Below, piece after piece: positions 1-13,791 of a stretch of DNA of 64,000 nt. The stretch lies in contig JABVXU010000018.1 in NCBI GenBank assembly GCA_013365365.1, positions 124,001 through 188,000 on the forward strand, written 5' to 3'. Position 1 is the stretch's first letter. Every line of letters starts with the position of its first letter. A program made the position numbers and the translations under genes. This DNA is from Cruorifilaria tuberocauda. Lineage: Eukaryota > Nematoda > Chromadorea > Rhabditida > Onchocercidae. The notes beneath the pieces were generated by a model. That model was not told where the DNA came from. It saw only the letters and a program-made list of their open reading frames with translations, and did no database searches.

Positions 1-1041
1 GAATCAAACAAGCGCTAAGAAGGAAAAAGTGGAAATAACAACAAAGCAACCGGGAAAAAATCCAAAAATTAATTAAATTTTATATATTTTAATTTGTGAA
101 CCATTTCACTCTCTATTCATTTATTCATTTTATCATTTCCAATCATTATTTGATTATTGCATGATAAGGATAAATGATACTGTGAATAATGTGCAATGGA
201 AAGATCAAAGGTTGATCCTAAATCGAAAAGTTTGTCTATAGAAAGCTAGTTTTCGGTTTAATTTCATTTGACTGAGACTGGAATGATCGGTAAGAATTGC
301 TATTTGAAACAATGAAAGAGATATGATAACGATGACAGTAATTATGCTCATTTGATAGCTTAATTTCCAACGTTATCACCGATCGGTTTGCTCTCCGACA
401 ATCTCTATCAATTTCAAACATGATGAAAAATGATGCTGGATCATTCTTATTAGCATCGGAATTTTTAACATATTGCACTGAGAGTTTGGAATGATCAAAA
501 TAGTTATATCAGATCATTAAAAATAATCAATTTAATATGGTTGGTGAATTTTTACAAAGAAGTTAAAAATGAATATCAAAATACCAGCACTAATCACATA
601 CGTGATAACAGTGCATGATTTCAAATCATTTTCTTTTCATTTATTGAAGGCATATATGAAATTCAGAAAGCTTTCCTCTTTATTAATAATATTTTCAATG
701 TAATTCGGTATTTCGTTTTCGAAAGGTAAAAAAATATATAACTATTTTAAATTTAAAAATCAATTTCACTTATTGCAAGGAAATCTTTCGTTACCTTTCA
801 TCTTCATCAATTCTATTTCATATGATTCAGAGTGAAATGAAGAAAAGTTTGTTCGCTTCGTTCCGATTGAATTCAACAAACCTTTCACAATCTTAGTATT
901 CCTCAAGAAAAAGAATTTTCAACTTTTCCTTATCGAATTTTAATTCTTTATTATTTGTTTCCTCAAATTGACATGATTATTTCGCTGTGAAATTTTTTCT
1001 GAAATAAAATTTTCTTAATTCATAATTGATAGTCTATCAGA

Positions 1042-1088
1042 TGATAAGATAATCTAGTTAAAAATGTTATCAAATGATAAGATTATCT
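1042..1088. promoter_or_regulatory. Cluster of five GATA-type motifs
   Basis: Within 47 bases there are TGATAA at 1042-1047, AGATAA at 1047-1052, TTATCA at 1067-1072, TGATAA at 1075-1080 and TTATCT at 1083-1088. WGATAR is the known binding core of GATA factors, and TGATAA is the preferred site of the nematode intestinal GATA factors. The motif is common by chance in such AT-rich DNA, so enhancer function is only a hypothesis. The local spacing is nevertheless denser than most of the flanking sequence. Confidence 0.3.
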
Positions 1089-1556
1089 TTCTGCGATCTT
1101 TACAATTTTCATTGAAATATATTGAAGCATGTGCGTGGTTTTTCAAACTTTCAGTAGAAGAATGGAAAGATTTGTAATTCTCGTGATAAGTGGTTGAGTT
1201 CAGAGAAAAGTTTTATGAAACGATTGGTGGATTGCTTAGTGATTGCGGACGAGTGATAAAAAGGAAGAATTTGTGAAAAGCACACTGATGCTATCATTTA
1301 TTTTCCCTCCCCCTCCCTTTACTCTTTCAATTTCATCCATATCTTCCGCCAAATCATCAACCATCACCGCTACCATTGGTATATATATATAAATATCTAT
1401 CTTCGTATTTTATTTTAATAGAAATTCAATTTTCTTCAAAGATTTTAAATTTTGAAACAAATTACAAATTATTGTATAAATAATAGTCTTCGGAATCGAG
1501 CGAAAAGTTTTAAATGATGAATATTTAAGAAATTATAATTTCTAATAATTCTCCTC

Positions 1557-1571
1557 CTCTCTCTCTCTCTC
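1557..1571. repeat. (CT)n microsatellite
   Basis: An uninterrupted CT run inside a wider pyrimidine-rich tract. It lies in non-coding DNA. Confidence 0.85.
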
Positions 1572-1796
1572 CTTTTTCCTCTCTTTTACTTTGCCTAATT
1601 TATGGAATTATTTTTGAAATGTAGTTTAAAATTAAACAAACACTGTCAATAGATATGAATAAAAATCAGATAATGAAAATAGTACTCTTTAGAAAAAGAT
1701 TCGGATAAATGGATTAAGCTCTAATAACCTTTTTCTTCTTTTTAAAAGATCTTAAATTAGATAAAATAAAAAAGAGAAAAAGGAAAAGAGAGATGG

Positions 1797-1811
1797 AGAG
1801 AGAGAGAGAGG
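1797..1811. repeat. (GA)n microsatellite
   Basis: A short GA run at the end of a purine-rich stretch. It is the complement class of the CT tracts nearby. Confidence 0.8.
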
Positions 1812-2120
1812 ATTATCAGAGATGATCATAATTCCTCAAATAGAAAAATCAAAAATGCATTCAATTATAATATACGAAATCGATATGAGTAAAAATTCAA
1901 TAGCATTTTCCGGCGGTATTCTGTTATTGCATTTGACGAACTTCTTTTTTGCTTTTCTTTTCTCAATTTATGCAAAAAGCATTTTGAACAAGAAAAATTT
2001 CGTCGTCATCGACCTCCAAAAAGGATGGAACGGTAACGGGAAGTCGCGGAGGAGAAGGAAAAGGAGGAGGAACTGTGTTTTGCGGGAGAAACTGTCAAGC
2101 ATTCAACCTCGAAAATATTT

Positions 2121-2182
2121 TTCTCTCTCCCTCTCTCCATCTCTCTCTCTTTCCCTCTCCCCCTCCCTCTTACCTCTTCTCC
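2121..2182. repeat. CT-rich imperfect microsatellite
   Basis: About 60 bases made almost only of C and T, built from TCTC and CCCTC units. The open frame that runs through it (1822-2334) owes part of its length to this tract (a run of Ser and Leu codons), so that frame is not reported as a gene. Confidence 0.85.
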
Positions 2183-2403
2183 CTGATTTTTATCTTTTTT
2201 TTACTCATTTTAAAGAACATAGCAAAAACATTGTATCGAAAATGAGAGAAGACAACCAAATTTTGACAAACTATCTTTCCGTTCATTTTTCCCCTCTCTC
2301 TCTTTTTTTTATTTTCAAATTCACTAAATTGTAAGAAAAATTTTCTTCATCATGATTAAATTTAAGGAAGAAATGTGCTAAAATTAGCAAACTTTTTATT
2401 GCC

Positions 2404-2460
2404 AGAGAGAGAAAGACAGAAAGAAAGAGAGAGAGAGAAAAAGAGAGGAAAAGGAAAGAA
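2404..2460. repeat. GA-rich imperfect microsatellite
   Basis: A purine tract of GA, GAAA and GAGA units about 220 bases after the CT-rich tract. The two are roughly complementary and could pair as a long imperfect hairpin in single-stranded form. Confidence 0.85.
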
Positions 2461-3936
2461 ATAAGGTAGGAATTATTGTCAAGAGAGGAATTTTAAATTT
2501 TACTTGTTAATATCGGTATTTCATTCGGTTATTTATTAATAAACATTTGGCTTAGGCAGTTATCGTTGATTTCAATGAAATCATATAATGATTTTAATTT
2601 GAACGAATTTCAAGTCTTTTTTACTTTTTATCAGTAAGTAAGAGAGCAATGATTAAAAGATTAAAGGAAAAGAATCTTTTCCATTGATAACAACGTATAT
2701 TTCAGTAATAAACTTTCATTTCGAGATTATCTTATCGAATAATCAGTATATCAGTTCATTTTTAATTAACACTCTGAGAATAGAAGGAAGTGAGAGGAGA
2801 ATTCTCACACATATCTTCTTCCTTTCTAAAATGGATGATAACAAATTAGCTATCATTGACACATCACTCCAAAAAATCCTTTCACATTTTATATCCATTC
2901 AGAATTTAAATGTAAATTATACTATCATCTAATTTAATCTCATTTATGATTAATTGCTTAATACTGCTATGTAAATTGTAAGACAAATTATAGTTAAAAT
3001 TTAAAAGAGAAATTTTTAATGGTACATATTAATGATTGATTGATCGTTTATGATATTAAATCGTATTGCGATATGATAATTATAAATACTTTTCTTAATT
3101 CATTTCAAAACATTACAGTTCCTTTTAACAATTTTCGTTTCTCTCCTGACTTTAACTCTAATCGTTCCATTGTTCAGTTTTGATAATACTTATATTGTTA
3201 TATTAGCAGTAAAGATTATCAAATGTTGAATGAAACGAAAAATGGTACAATTAAAACTTGAAAAAAAAATTCTTTGAGATTTCAAATTCGATTTTCAACT
3301 TAATTTATCGTAACAATAACTTAATAAAAGTTGTAGAATTTGATGCTATTTTTTTAGCTTTATGAATATATTGCGTATGTTACGTGTACTGTATTACGTG
3401 ACTATTATTAGAGTATTTTATTCAATTGAAGGAAGTTTTTCTTATTTTATTTTGTATCGAAGACACATTAATATATGCGAATTGAATGGACTTGAAACAG
3501 GAGGACAGGAAAGAGAAGATCGGTAGAGCTATTCCAATGTTACTACCTTTTTTTCTTTCTCTTCGCTTCCCGAAAACTATCCATTATTCTCTCTAGTGGG
3601 TATTAAAACTTCGATTTCACTCAATTTTCATCAATCTTTCCACTCTTTCACTTTTTTAACTCTAAAAAGCAAAGTTCTCGAGGAATAGACAGTAAGACTG
3701 ATGTTTGAAATCTTGAAATTATTTCTTTCTTTACCTCATAATTTAAGTATTAACAAGCTGCTATGAATAATTTTGGGTGGGAAACTATCTTATAACTTTA
3801 ATTTTTAAACGATAAGTTATCATTTAATCTTTTATTTGAAATAGTTTGTTGAATTGTTAGCATTAAATTCTGTTTTATTCAGTTCATTTGAATATTTTGA
3901 TGCTGTAATTGCCTTTAGCACAATCAAACCGTATAG

Positions 3937-4098
3937 CTAGCTAATGTGAAATTAAATTTCGAAATATATTTCGAAGCCAACCGACGTAGTGAGTGTGTGG
4001 CTCTGGTCGGTATGCATGTGTTTGCGGGTGGTAGGAATGTGAATCACGCCGGGGGAAGAGCTATTGTAGGAAAGCCGTCGGAGTGGAACGATAACTAG
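3937..4098 (+). other. GC-richer island with a short open frame
   Basis: This is the most GC- and CpG-rich patch of the first 6 kb. One plus frame stays open for 53 codons (3937-4095, stop TAG 4096-4098) and contains an ATG at 4012, which would give a 28-residue Gly- and Asn-rich peptide. I recognise no domain. It could be a first exon, a small ORF or a promoter-proximal CpG patch. No convincing splice donor follows, so the coding reading is weak. Confidence 0.2.
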
Positions 4099-4624
4099 GC
4101 AACCGTTATCATTATCATCGAATCAGTGCAGCACAGCCAAGTCTCTTTTAGTCAGAAACCTTTTCTGTTCTCTTCATGTATTTCTGTTGAGTGATAGATT
4201 CAAACTTAGAGTAGAGTGGGTATTTATCAAGATAATCAATTAGACAGATATGTGATAATCAATATAGCTTATGAACAAAAATATAACACAAGAAATGAAT
4301 GTTGAACAAACATGTACTGAATTACTCGTATCATTCACTTCAAAAAAACGAAAGTTTACAATCGTCGTTCTTATGATTATCATCAGTAACAATTAATGAA
4401 ATGAATTTCTTACAAATGCGAATGTGAATGATAATGAATGTGATGTGAATGATAAATGAAAGAGTTATCACATGCAGTAATGTCGTATGATATGAGAAGT
4501 TACGTTTGCATAGATTTTTATCATCCATGGAGAGATGGATGATTTCTGTGTACCTTTTTCATGCTTTACAAATACATCCTAAGCTATTGTTTGCTCACTG
4601 CAATATTCAATGCTTTCCAGTATT

Positions 4625-4670
4625 TGTGTATATGTGCGTGTGCGTGCGTGTGCGTGTGCGTGTATGTGTG
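4625..4670. repeat. (GT)n/GTGC microsatellite
   Basis: Imperfect GT and GTGC units. Together with the next GT block it creates open frames rich in Val and Cys on one strand and in His and Thr on the other. These were rejected as genes. Confidence 0.85.
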
Positions 4671-4791
4671 CATGCACGTATACGTTATAACTGCGATAAT
4701 GAAAGATACTCAAGATTAAATCATTGTCATTGCATGCGCTTCGTAATAAAAGCCAAGTTAACCATCTTAATTCAACTATATAAACATTACT

Positions 4792-4826
4792 TGTGTATGT
4801 GTCTGTGTGTCTGTGTGTGTGTGTGC
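4792..4826. repeat. (GT)n microsatellite
   Basis: A second GT block about 120 bases after the first, with TCTG interruptions. Confidence 0.85.
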
Positions 4827-6692
4827 ACATTTGTGATTATAGTAATAAAAAATATTTGTGTAACTTTTATGATGTGATAAAAATTGATTAAGAATGAGAA
4901 AGGTAAAAAGTTGATTGAAATGAAAAGTAAAGAAATAAGATAAGATGATAAGATCGGATTTATCATATATTTTTAAAAAAGACAAAAAATATTTTGTAAA
5001 AGAAGAGAAGGAAATTACGAGTAACTTTTTACCTAACGCAATCAAATAATGACTTGATGATTGTTTTTTTTGTATTTTAGTTATAACTCTTTTTTTGCAA
5101 AAAAGGAATCACTAAAAATCACACTTTTTGCTTATTGTGAAAATACAAAAAGCTTCTCTTCCTCTCCAATTTCCATTGTAAAAGCTAAATGACGGTTTTA
5201 CCTTTTCACTTTTCCCAGCAACATTTATAGAAAAGAGAAAACCAAAATCTCGGACGAACAGAAAAAAAAGTTTGAAAAAAAAATAAAACATTTTTCCATC
5301 TCTCTTTCAGTTTAGTCAGTCATAAATGTAAGGATGGGTTGTTTTTGTTTAACTTTTCCTCCTTACAAGAACAAGCTATATGGTATTGCAGTTACAATTT
5401 CAGATTAGGAAGCAAATTTCTATTGAAACGAAGAAATGATATATTGAATTATCATTGAATTTGTTTATCACAATCATTATCATAATCAATGATTTCGAGT
5501 ATTATCCATCTCTGTGAAATGATATCAATTGTTCGATTTATGGTAACTATCAGAAAAAATTTCTGCTTTTGATGATAAATAACTTTATTCATTGTTATTT
5601 ATAATAAGTAATCTTACTTCTTGCTATCCATGTTTATCACATTCTTCTTAAACGAGTATATATCGGTTTAATAAAAAGTATCAGCCATTTACTCAAAATT
5701 GAAAATGCAATTTTTATCACTGTGTGAGTCATTTTTATCGAATACATTATGAATCCTTTTCTTATCAAAATATTTCGGAATTATTTATGTCTTATTTTTC
5801 TAGGTTAAACAGTGATTTTGAAATGTACATTAGCATATAATATTATATTAAATTTAATTAAATTAAAAAAATCTTTCTTCTATCACTTTAAAATGCCATC
5901 CATTCGTTAATTGATGATAATAAATTTATTTTATTTGTTATCTTTTTTAAGTATCAATCTTCGTTTGATAAAAATTTTAAGTTTATTAAATAAGAGAAAA
6001 ATTATGAACTTTTAAAATTTACATTCATCATTTTTAAAATAAAGCATTCTTTAATATTCATGATTAAAACTTTCCAGCTATCCAGCGATTACTTTGCAAA
6101 AAATTAGTTCTATTTTATCGAATGGTATTAGTAATATGGCTAATTAAAATGAATGTGAAAAGAATTATTACTTTTGATTAGAGCTAATCTGAAAGGAAAA
6201 AATAGCCTTTTTACAATTCCTAAAACTCCAATAAGTTGTACTAATTTATTGCAAACTGCTTCTTTTATAATTTAGAATCAGGAGTAATATAATAATACCA
6301 TTACTTTACAATATGACTTTTCAAGTGTATTAAAATATAGCAAAAAAAGAAAAATATTAAAATACGAGTAAGCAAGAAGACGACGAACTGTCTAACTGTA
6401 TTTATCATTCATTGTATTTGATAATAATTAATATACTGCTCAAACTTGATGATTGTACTTACTTTTTCTCTTGCTTTAAACAAAAAAATAATAATTAATT
6501 AACTTCTCTGTTAAATTTTGCTTCATTCTTAACGCTTATCAAAAATTAATCGTAAAAGTTTGCAGAATGAACTAAGAGATATTTGCTAGATTTAAAAGTG
6601 TTATCATATTTCAAAATATGCAATTAACTTATGAATACTCTCCGAATTATCACATCACTAAAATCTTCAATTTCCAAATGAATTCATTTCAC

Positions 6693-6811
6693 TAATGCAC
6701 TGAACTGTTTTCTTGTCGTAATAGTAGCAACGTGCAGTGCTGCTAGCTGTTGTAAGGTAGGAAAGAGTAATTCGTCGGGTATAAATGATATCTCAAACAC
6801 TCCCCGCCACC
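6693..6811 (-). other. Isolated exon-like island, unassigned
   Basis: On the minus strand a GC-richer segment is bounded by an acceptor-like GCTGTAG (after 6811) and a donor-like GTGAAA (before 6693). Between them one frame is open for about 39 codons, with the residues IPDELLFPTLQQLAALHV followed by a basic stretch. The TLQQLAALHV part resembles the BC-box pattern of SOCS boxes (small residue, L, three residues, C/A, three residues, aliphatic). This is only a pattern match. I found no neighbouring exon with matching phase, so it may be a chance frame. Confidence 0.2.
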
Positions 6812-6902
6812 CTACAGCTCGAAATTTTATTATCGAAAGTAAACAAAAGTACCCAAAAGCGCACATTGATGACACACAGCCGTATTAAATTCCGCAGGAT
6901 GA

Positions 6903-6924
6903 GTGTGTGTGTGTGTGTGTGTGT
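6903..6924. repeat. (GT)n microsatellite
   Basis: Eleven near-perfect GT units close to the island at 6693-6811. Confidence 0.9.
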
Positions 6925-8120
6925 ATCGCTTGAGTTTGAAAATTGATAAAAGAGGTAACAACTTGATAAACAGTGATATAACTGATAATGTTGCCAACTT
7001 TATTCCAATCGGTATTGTAATTAAGATTATAGACTGTTAACTGTTTACTGATACCTGCATTGATAGTGATAACGCGTGGCAGAAATATTATAATAGTATA
7101 TTTATTATTAATATTGTTAATTCTATCATTTATATTTTTGTTCCAATTTATATTATCAATTTAAGATATCAGATGGGTCATAATATTTTTTTCAAAATTT
7201 CTCTCAATGCTTGAAAAGTTTAGGCTTAAGCTTGATTGTCTTTTTAGCATAACAATTCAAATTTTCTACATCGTTGATTGAGCAATACCAAATAATTCCC
7301 GAAATATCCTACAAATGATATTTCTTTCTTTACAGTTCATCATCTATATTTTATTGCTATTTTTTCTTTTTCTTTGCTTTTGATGAATTGGAAATTAGGA
7401 AGGAACGATCAGATCCGGAAAACTGAAAAACATCCAAATTAATCTAATCGGACAAATAAGCAATCTTTAAAAAAAGCTTGAAAATTGGACAGTCTTCTAT
7501 TCTTTATACATGTAAGGAAGTAGTTTTATGGAATTAGCCCAAATAAAACTAGCCTAATTAAATCGTATAGAAAGACAGAATGAGTGGAAAATATGATACC
7601 ATTGAATGATGTAGAAGAAAAAGATAAAAAGATAGAATGATGTTAGCAGTTGATAAAAGTTGAAGTTCTTTCATGAGACGGTGAAAGGTAATTTAGAAAA
7701 GTAAAACTTGATTGGGAGGAAGACGAAAATTTTTCATTTTTTTGAAAAGAAAAAGGAAATTGATGATGTTAGGCGTTGGACCTGGGCTATTTATAAGTTA
7801 CTTTTTTTTAATCTAACTTGACATAGCTGTTTAGCTTAGATCTACAATGCCTTAGGCTTCTATATATATTTTTATATCTATAAACACTATAAAGACTTAG
7901 GCCCGTTTTTCTCCCTTCCAAAAAAAGAAAAAAAAGGGAAGGGTTATTCGAAAGGAAGAAGCAAAAAGGAAGCGTAGAGCCAAGTACTTTACCCATTTTA
8001 CTTTTGTCCAAATCAATATAGGCCTATTGGCACACACACTTACTTCCACACAGACATTTGATTTCTTCAGGATAGACAGACACATACATTCATAAGCAAA
8101 CACACTCTCACATACAACTC

Positions 8121-8161
8121 ATCCAAACCAAACCGAAACGAACCAAACCAAACCAAACCAA
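8121..8161. repeat. ACCAA pentanucleotide repeat
   Basis: Tandem AACCA/ACCAA units with a few substitutions (for example GAAAC). They lie just after a CA-rich tract. Confidence 0.8.
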
Positions 8162-9119
8162 TTTTTCTACCAACAAAAAAAATGCCTTAACTCTTTCATC
8201 TTTCCAAATATGTCTTTCTTAGACGACCAGTTTCTTCTTCCTTTCTTTCTTTTTCTCATTTCTTTACTCTTAAAAGGAATTCATCCATTCTGCAACATTC
8301 ATTCTTGATAATACAAAAATAATTTGAAATATTACCTATTTTAATTAATATCCTAAATTACTTAATTTCCTTTCATTTATTGATATTTGAATTTTAACTA
8401 TTTATTTTTTATATATTGCAAATATTATCATCTCTGTATTAGTTTGTAAGTAATTTAAGTAATTTATAGTAAGTAATTTACAGGTATCTATTGTTATTTT
8501 ATAGTTTATTAGTTCAAATGAATTGAAATTTTCGTGTCATTTTCTTTCTTTTTTTTGTTGAATTTTTTTATCAGTAACTATCATCTTTCTTTTTCTTTTC
8601 TCTTACTTGGCAGAATTTATTTGTATTACTATTACTTATTACTTATCGCTATTAGTAATTTATTCGAAAAAACCATAAGTTAATTTTTTCTTCACGAAAA
8701 TTATTTCATTTTTTGAAATTTTGTAATTGATGAAATTCCTTTAAACCTTCTTTTCACATCTCTAATCCTTTCTTCCTTTTTCTTTTAAATATTTATGAAT
8801 ATTAAAGAAGCTAATTTTTAAAATATGAATCATTAGATGAAATATGTAAAAGTTATACGGTACTAAAATGGATGTTAGAGTGTGTACGGAAAGGTATGTG
8901 TATTTGTGTATATATAGGTACATGCATGTTTATGAAGCATTGAGTAAGTAATTTACGTTGAAAGCATTTTTAATTCAGAAAGGTAAGAAGAAGAAGCCGT
9001 TGGGCGCTAATGAAAGCGCAGTCGTCAGTCATCATTCTCTGCTTTCCCCTTAAATCCTTTTTGCAAAAATCTTCAACTACTTGCCAACTCTTCACGACAG
9101 CTAAACGATGCATTTCCTC

Positions 9120-9308
9120 TCATCCCTTCGACCCATCTTCATAGATTCCTTCAAAGCTTTTCCTATCCAATATATTACTTCTCCTCCTTCTCCTCTCGAA
9201 GTCAAAATCACTACCGGTGTTAGCTTTTATCCCTTTTACTAGTATTAAGCTCAAATTTATTGATTCCAAATTTCCATAATCAATACTAGGGTTAAAGTTC
9301 CAACTCAA
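9120..9308 (-). other. Exon-like open frame, unassigned
   Basis: A minus-strand frame of 62 codons starts with TTG, not ATG, directly after a polypyrimidine tract and an acceptor-like AAG. That is what an internal exon would look like. The residue mix (Asp, Gly, Glu, Asn and a run of five Arg) is less Phe/Ile/Lys-biased than chance frames nearby. I recognise no domain and see no strong donor before the stop. It may be an exon of an unmapped gene or simply chance. Confidence 0.2.
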
Positions 9309-12300
9309 CTTAATACAAAAAAAGAAGCAAACAATTTCATTTATTAATTTCTATTACAGTTCACTTCTACAATCTAATAATTAAATTTTCATAGTTTATA
9401 TGAAAATCGTCAACTTACAATTCCTCAGCTTAAATAATAATAGCAACACTGAAGTGAAAAATAAAGGTTAAAAAATTAACTAAGACATTTATACTTAAGC
9501 AGATTTATAAGTAAGTAAGAAAATGCTAGCATGATGAGCTAATAAAGAGAGAAAAATTTTATGACATAGCTTAATTTTCAATTTATTCAAATACAAGTTT
9601 TTCTCCTCCATATATTATTTATAATTATATTGCGGAATGCCATGCGATATTTATACGTATGCTTAAAATGCATATATATGCTTCTTGTTCCATCTAAAAC
9701 AAAAATTTACCTTTGGAAGTTTTTTTCTTTATTCTTTACGCTGTACCAATTCAGTTTTGCTTCAACAGTTAAAATTATTTTCATCGCAAATGATCTTACA
9801 ATAGCTTTTACCTGTTGATACGTCGTTTGAAAATATTTATTTTATTTAAATCATTCGAAAATCTCCAGAATTTCTTTATGTTTCTTTTTTGCTTCAAAGG
9901 AAAAAGTATTAATAGAAGTAATGAATTGACACTAATTTTCGATATTGAATTTCCAATTTCTGCGATTATTAAATTCTGATATGATATAAAGTTTCATTTC
10001 ATCAAACTTGTTTCATTTATGATTGCTTGTAGTTTCATATTCCAATATCTGATCAAAAGTTACATCATCACTCTTTTTATGTCACATTTCTAAAATGAAT
10101 TTGGAAATTAAAATGAATAATGAAAAATATTGAGAAAATCATGAAGCTAATTAAATTTAAAATGAAGAAAAATTATAGTTCCGCACTTTTTTTGTTGAAT
10201 AAGTTTTAACAAAATAACAAATATTTTGAATAATTTATTGAATAATTAATTTATATAATTTGTTATGAATTCCTCCCAAGTAATGCTTATTTCACATCAA
10301 TTTAATTCCATTTGCGATTGTATGCTGAAATATAAATTTAGTAAATATTTGAATTCAAATTATATTTCTAATTGATTTGATTGATTTCATTTAATTTACT
10401 CAAATCAATCTGTTCTTTATTTCAATCTCTCAATGAATGCTATTTCTAATTAATTGAAGTATTTTTTACTTTAAAACAATATAAATTTAAAATATCTTTT
10501 CGTTTCAACAACTGAAAATTATCAATTATTATAGCTGTTAAGATGATAAATGCAATATCAAATAATAATATCATTTCATTTTTAAGCACTGATATTAATA
10601 GTAGTGAAATAATACAGGTAACTGTAGAAATTCCGGGAGAATTGATAACAGGAATACAATTTGATGATATCATGATTGTATAGCGGATTATTATTTTCAG
10701 GAAGAGTTGCAAAATGCATTGGCAAAACTCAAAATAAATAGTATTTATAATCTGATTTTCATAAATTTCTGTCAGTTACAACCAGTAATAATATTTGCAT
10801 TATATTATAACTATTCTTACTCTGTTGCAGTAGTAATAGTAATAGTGATAGAGTATATAATAATCATTAACATTTAGAGATCGGGTCGGTGGTCAGTGTC
10901 ATGTGAATGATTATCCTCTATGTAAAAATATTTTAAGTGATTGTTTATTTATAGTTATAACAATTTATTATCATTTAGTAGAATGCTCAATGTATGATTT
11001 AGCAAATAATTGAATTTAAGGTATCATTACTGGATAGTTCTAATCTGTAATAGTTAGTAAAGAAGTTTGTAAAAAAATATCTCTCAACTATTAGTACTTT
11101 GAAGGTAGCATAATTAATTAGCACATGATAATGCTTGATTATTACCTTTTTTTCTTTACAAATGTTCTACGAAAACAATAACATTTGACTCGAATTACGC
11201 TTGAAATCAAATAAAAGAACCTGATTTAAAGTAATTTTATATTTAAAAAAATTTTAAATAATTCAAGTTGAACAAACATGTCGATACTAAAAATTGCAAT
11301 TTATTATCTTTTTGTTTACAGGAATGTTTTTTTAAATAGGAAATTTTAAGAATTGTTTCGATGTGTTCATGCTTGTATATTATGCGAGAAAAAAAGAAAA
11401 ACTCGCTTTTCATATCGAAATGCTTTTGTACAAACCGTATACATCCGAGAAATGATTTGCAAAAGGAAAAAACGAACAATTTTTTTTCAATTGTATTTCA
11501 TTTCAAATAAAGAAAGACATAATATTTTTTCAGGTTTTATATGTCTACAAATTATTTCTTCTTAGCTAACTTTTCTTGAAGAATTAAATCATTTCAAGAA
11601 AGTGCTAATGTGAAATGCCAAGTAATATAAATGATTTTTAGCAATATTGATTATTTATTTTTTATTATTAATTTAGCATATTCGGGATTTGACTATTTAT
11701 TTTTACTATATTTGTTTTCATTGAAACATTTAATTTGATATTAAATTCAAATAGAAATTCAATAAAAATGAAAAATTAAATGTGAAATTCATGGTGGAAG
11801 TGAGAACAAAAAATAATTTTAAAAAAGACTTAATTAAAATATTTCACGTTAATCGATATTTATGTATTTTATGGTTTGCAAGATTGTTTCAAAAAAAAGA
11901 ATGCAACTGTTTGCTTTTAATTAAGAACATCTGAATTCATGCTTCTTCTTTCATTCGATTATTATCTAAAATATTAATGGTATTAACCAGATCTTTTGAG
12001 TAACACAATTTTCAACTTTTTCGTTATTTAATTTCTTTTTTTTCTTGATATATAAAACCAGATTTTATTAAATTGCGAGTAAATTAATAATTTCATTCTT
12101 AAAAATCGCCTTCTTACATCATATCAACTATTCAAGCAAAATTTACGACATTGATTTCATACAATTCTTTCCCACTTTCTCTCGTCATTCTCATTTATAT
12201 ATTTTGTTTTTAATTAATTTTTAACTTATTAATTTATTATTTTTCATTTACATAATTACACTTTTTGTTTTTGCTTAGATTTTATGAGTCAATTTAACAT

Positions 12301-13034
12301 ATTGCTAATAATTAATATCATTTTTTTTCTTTTTGATAAAGGTAATTATAAATTGATTAATAATATCACTATTATTTGTATATGAATTTGCTTTTGCTTC
12401 CTAAAGTTTTTTTTTGCAAGACATTTTGAATGGATTGTTATTGGATGCACTGATTTTACAAGCAAAAAGTAAAGGCAAAAGCAGGATTAGTCTTTAAAAC
12501 ATTATGGAAATTAGCTTAACACATCATTGCTTCTTACTCTTTATCATTTATTTTAAAAAAGAAAGTTTAAAATGGGTTTTATTCATTTGCTATATCAAAT
12601 ATAGCCTTGGATACTGTCGATTCGAATGTTTTGTACTATATAATCTAAAGATTACAGATTGTTGAAATTAAAATTTTATAAAGTTCATTTCTTTACGGTC
12701 AGTTTTTTCTTTTTCTTCTCTGCCCAAATTTTATTGATTGTAGTTGGGAAGGAAAAAAAAGTTGAAATCATATATTATAATACAATAATTGTAATAATCA
12801 TTTCTTTTTCATTTTTATTGTTGTGGAAAAATTTACAATCCAAAATGAATTTAATATTAAATGATAAAATATTTCATCAGTTTCTTATTTATCCTTTTTA
12901 CTTCACTTATTTCTTATAATGCTAGAAGCAGTTGCTCATTCTATCTCCTATTTCTAAAATTGATACGAATAATATTTACATATATATATGTCGTACTTTT
13001 GATTCTTAAAGATTTTGGTGATGAGTTTTACTAA

Positions 13035-13058
13035 AAGAGAGGGAGAGGGAGAGGGGAA
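13035..13058. repeat. GAGGGA purine repeat
   Basis: Tandem GAGGGA units in non-coding DNA. Confidence 0.7.
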
Positions 13059-13475
13059 ATTTTAGCTTCCACTTAATTGTGTAATATAACGTAACTGCGA
13101 AGTATTAGGCTGAAGGGAATTGAAATGATTAGTAAAATGGGTGAAGGGTATCATCAAAATTTTGCTTCTACACAGCAAAAATTTTAAAGTTATTATATTG
13201 AGAGCGGACAAACGGGAAGTTATAGTTTCTCGGTTTAAAGAAAGTTATCAATGCAACTCTGTAGATTAGATAGATAGAGGGATGTGGAAGAGGAAAGAGA
13301 TGAATTTCAATTTCTAAACTAACTAACTAGAACACTCGAACTTCTCTTACTCAGGTTTCCCCTTATCTTCTTCTACCACTTTATCATCGCTTTGGATTAT
13401 TTTCCAACTAAACTAAACTAAGCTTAAATGAAATGGAGGAAGAAGAAAAGAAAAGAAAGAAGTGAGTTTAGTTTT

Positions 13476-13492
13476 AGAAGAAGAAGAAGAAG
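13476..13492. repeat. (GAA)n trinucleotide repeat
   Basis: About five AGA units in a purine-rich stretch that starts near 13,434. Confidence 0.8.
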
Positions 13493-13791
13493 TATGCTCC
13501 CGAATATATTATCTCACTTTTCATTCATTTTTCCTTTTTCCTCTTTCCTATCCATCCTGTAAAGCTCTTTGCCAGATGTTACATTCAACACCTGTCGCAT
13601 ATAATTTTGTACCTATCTCAGCTTAAACCAGCACTCTCCAAAAGTTCTTCTCGTTAAAATTCAACTATTGCACCATTTTTACACCAACGATCAACTTTGC
13701 AATCTTTAAAGGTGTCCATTTAATTTGCTTAGAAATAAATTAACTGATATTTAAATTAGCCTGGAAATTCTACGAAGTGATAAAGATAGTC

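Noticed and set aside
1822..2334. 170-codon plus-strand frame
   Set aside because: Long mainly because of the CT-rich tract and AT-rich codons; no domain, and no exon partners.
4506..5045. Overlapping frames of 83 to 123 codons on both strands
   Set aside because: They are produced by the GT/CA microsatellites (Val/Cys and His/Thr runs).
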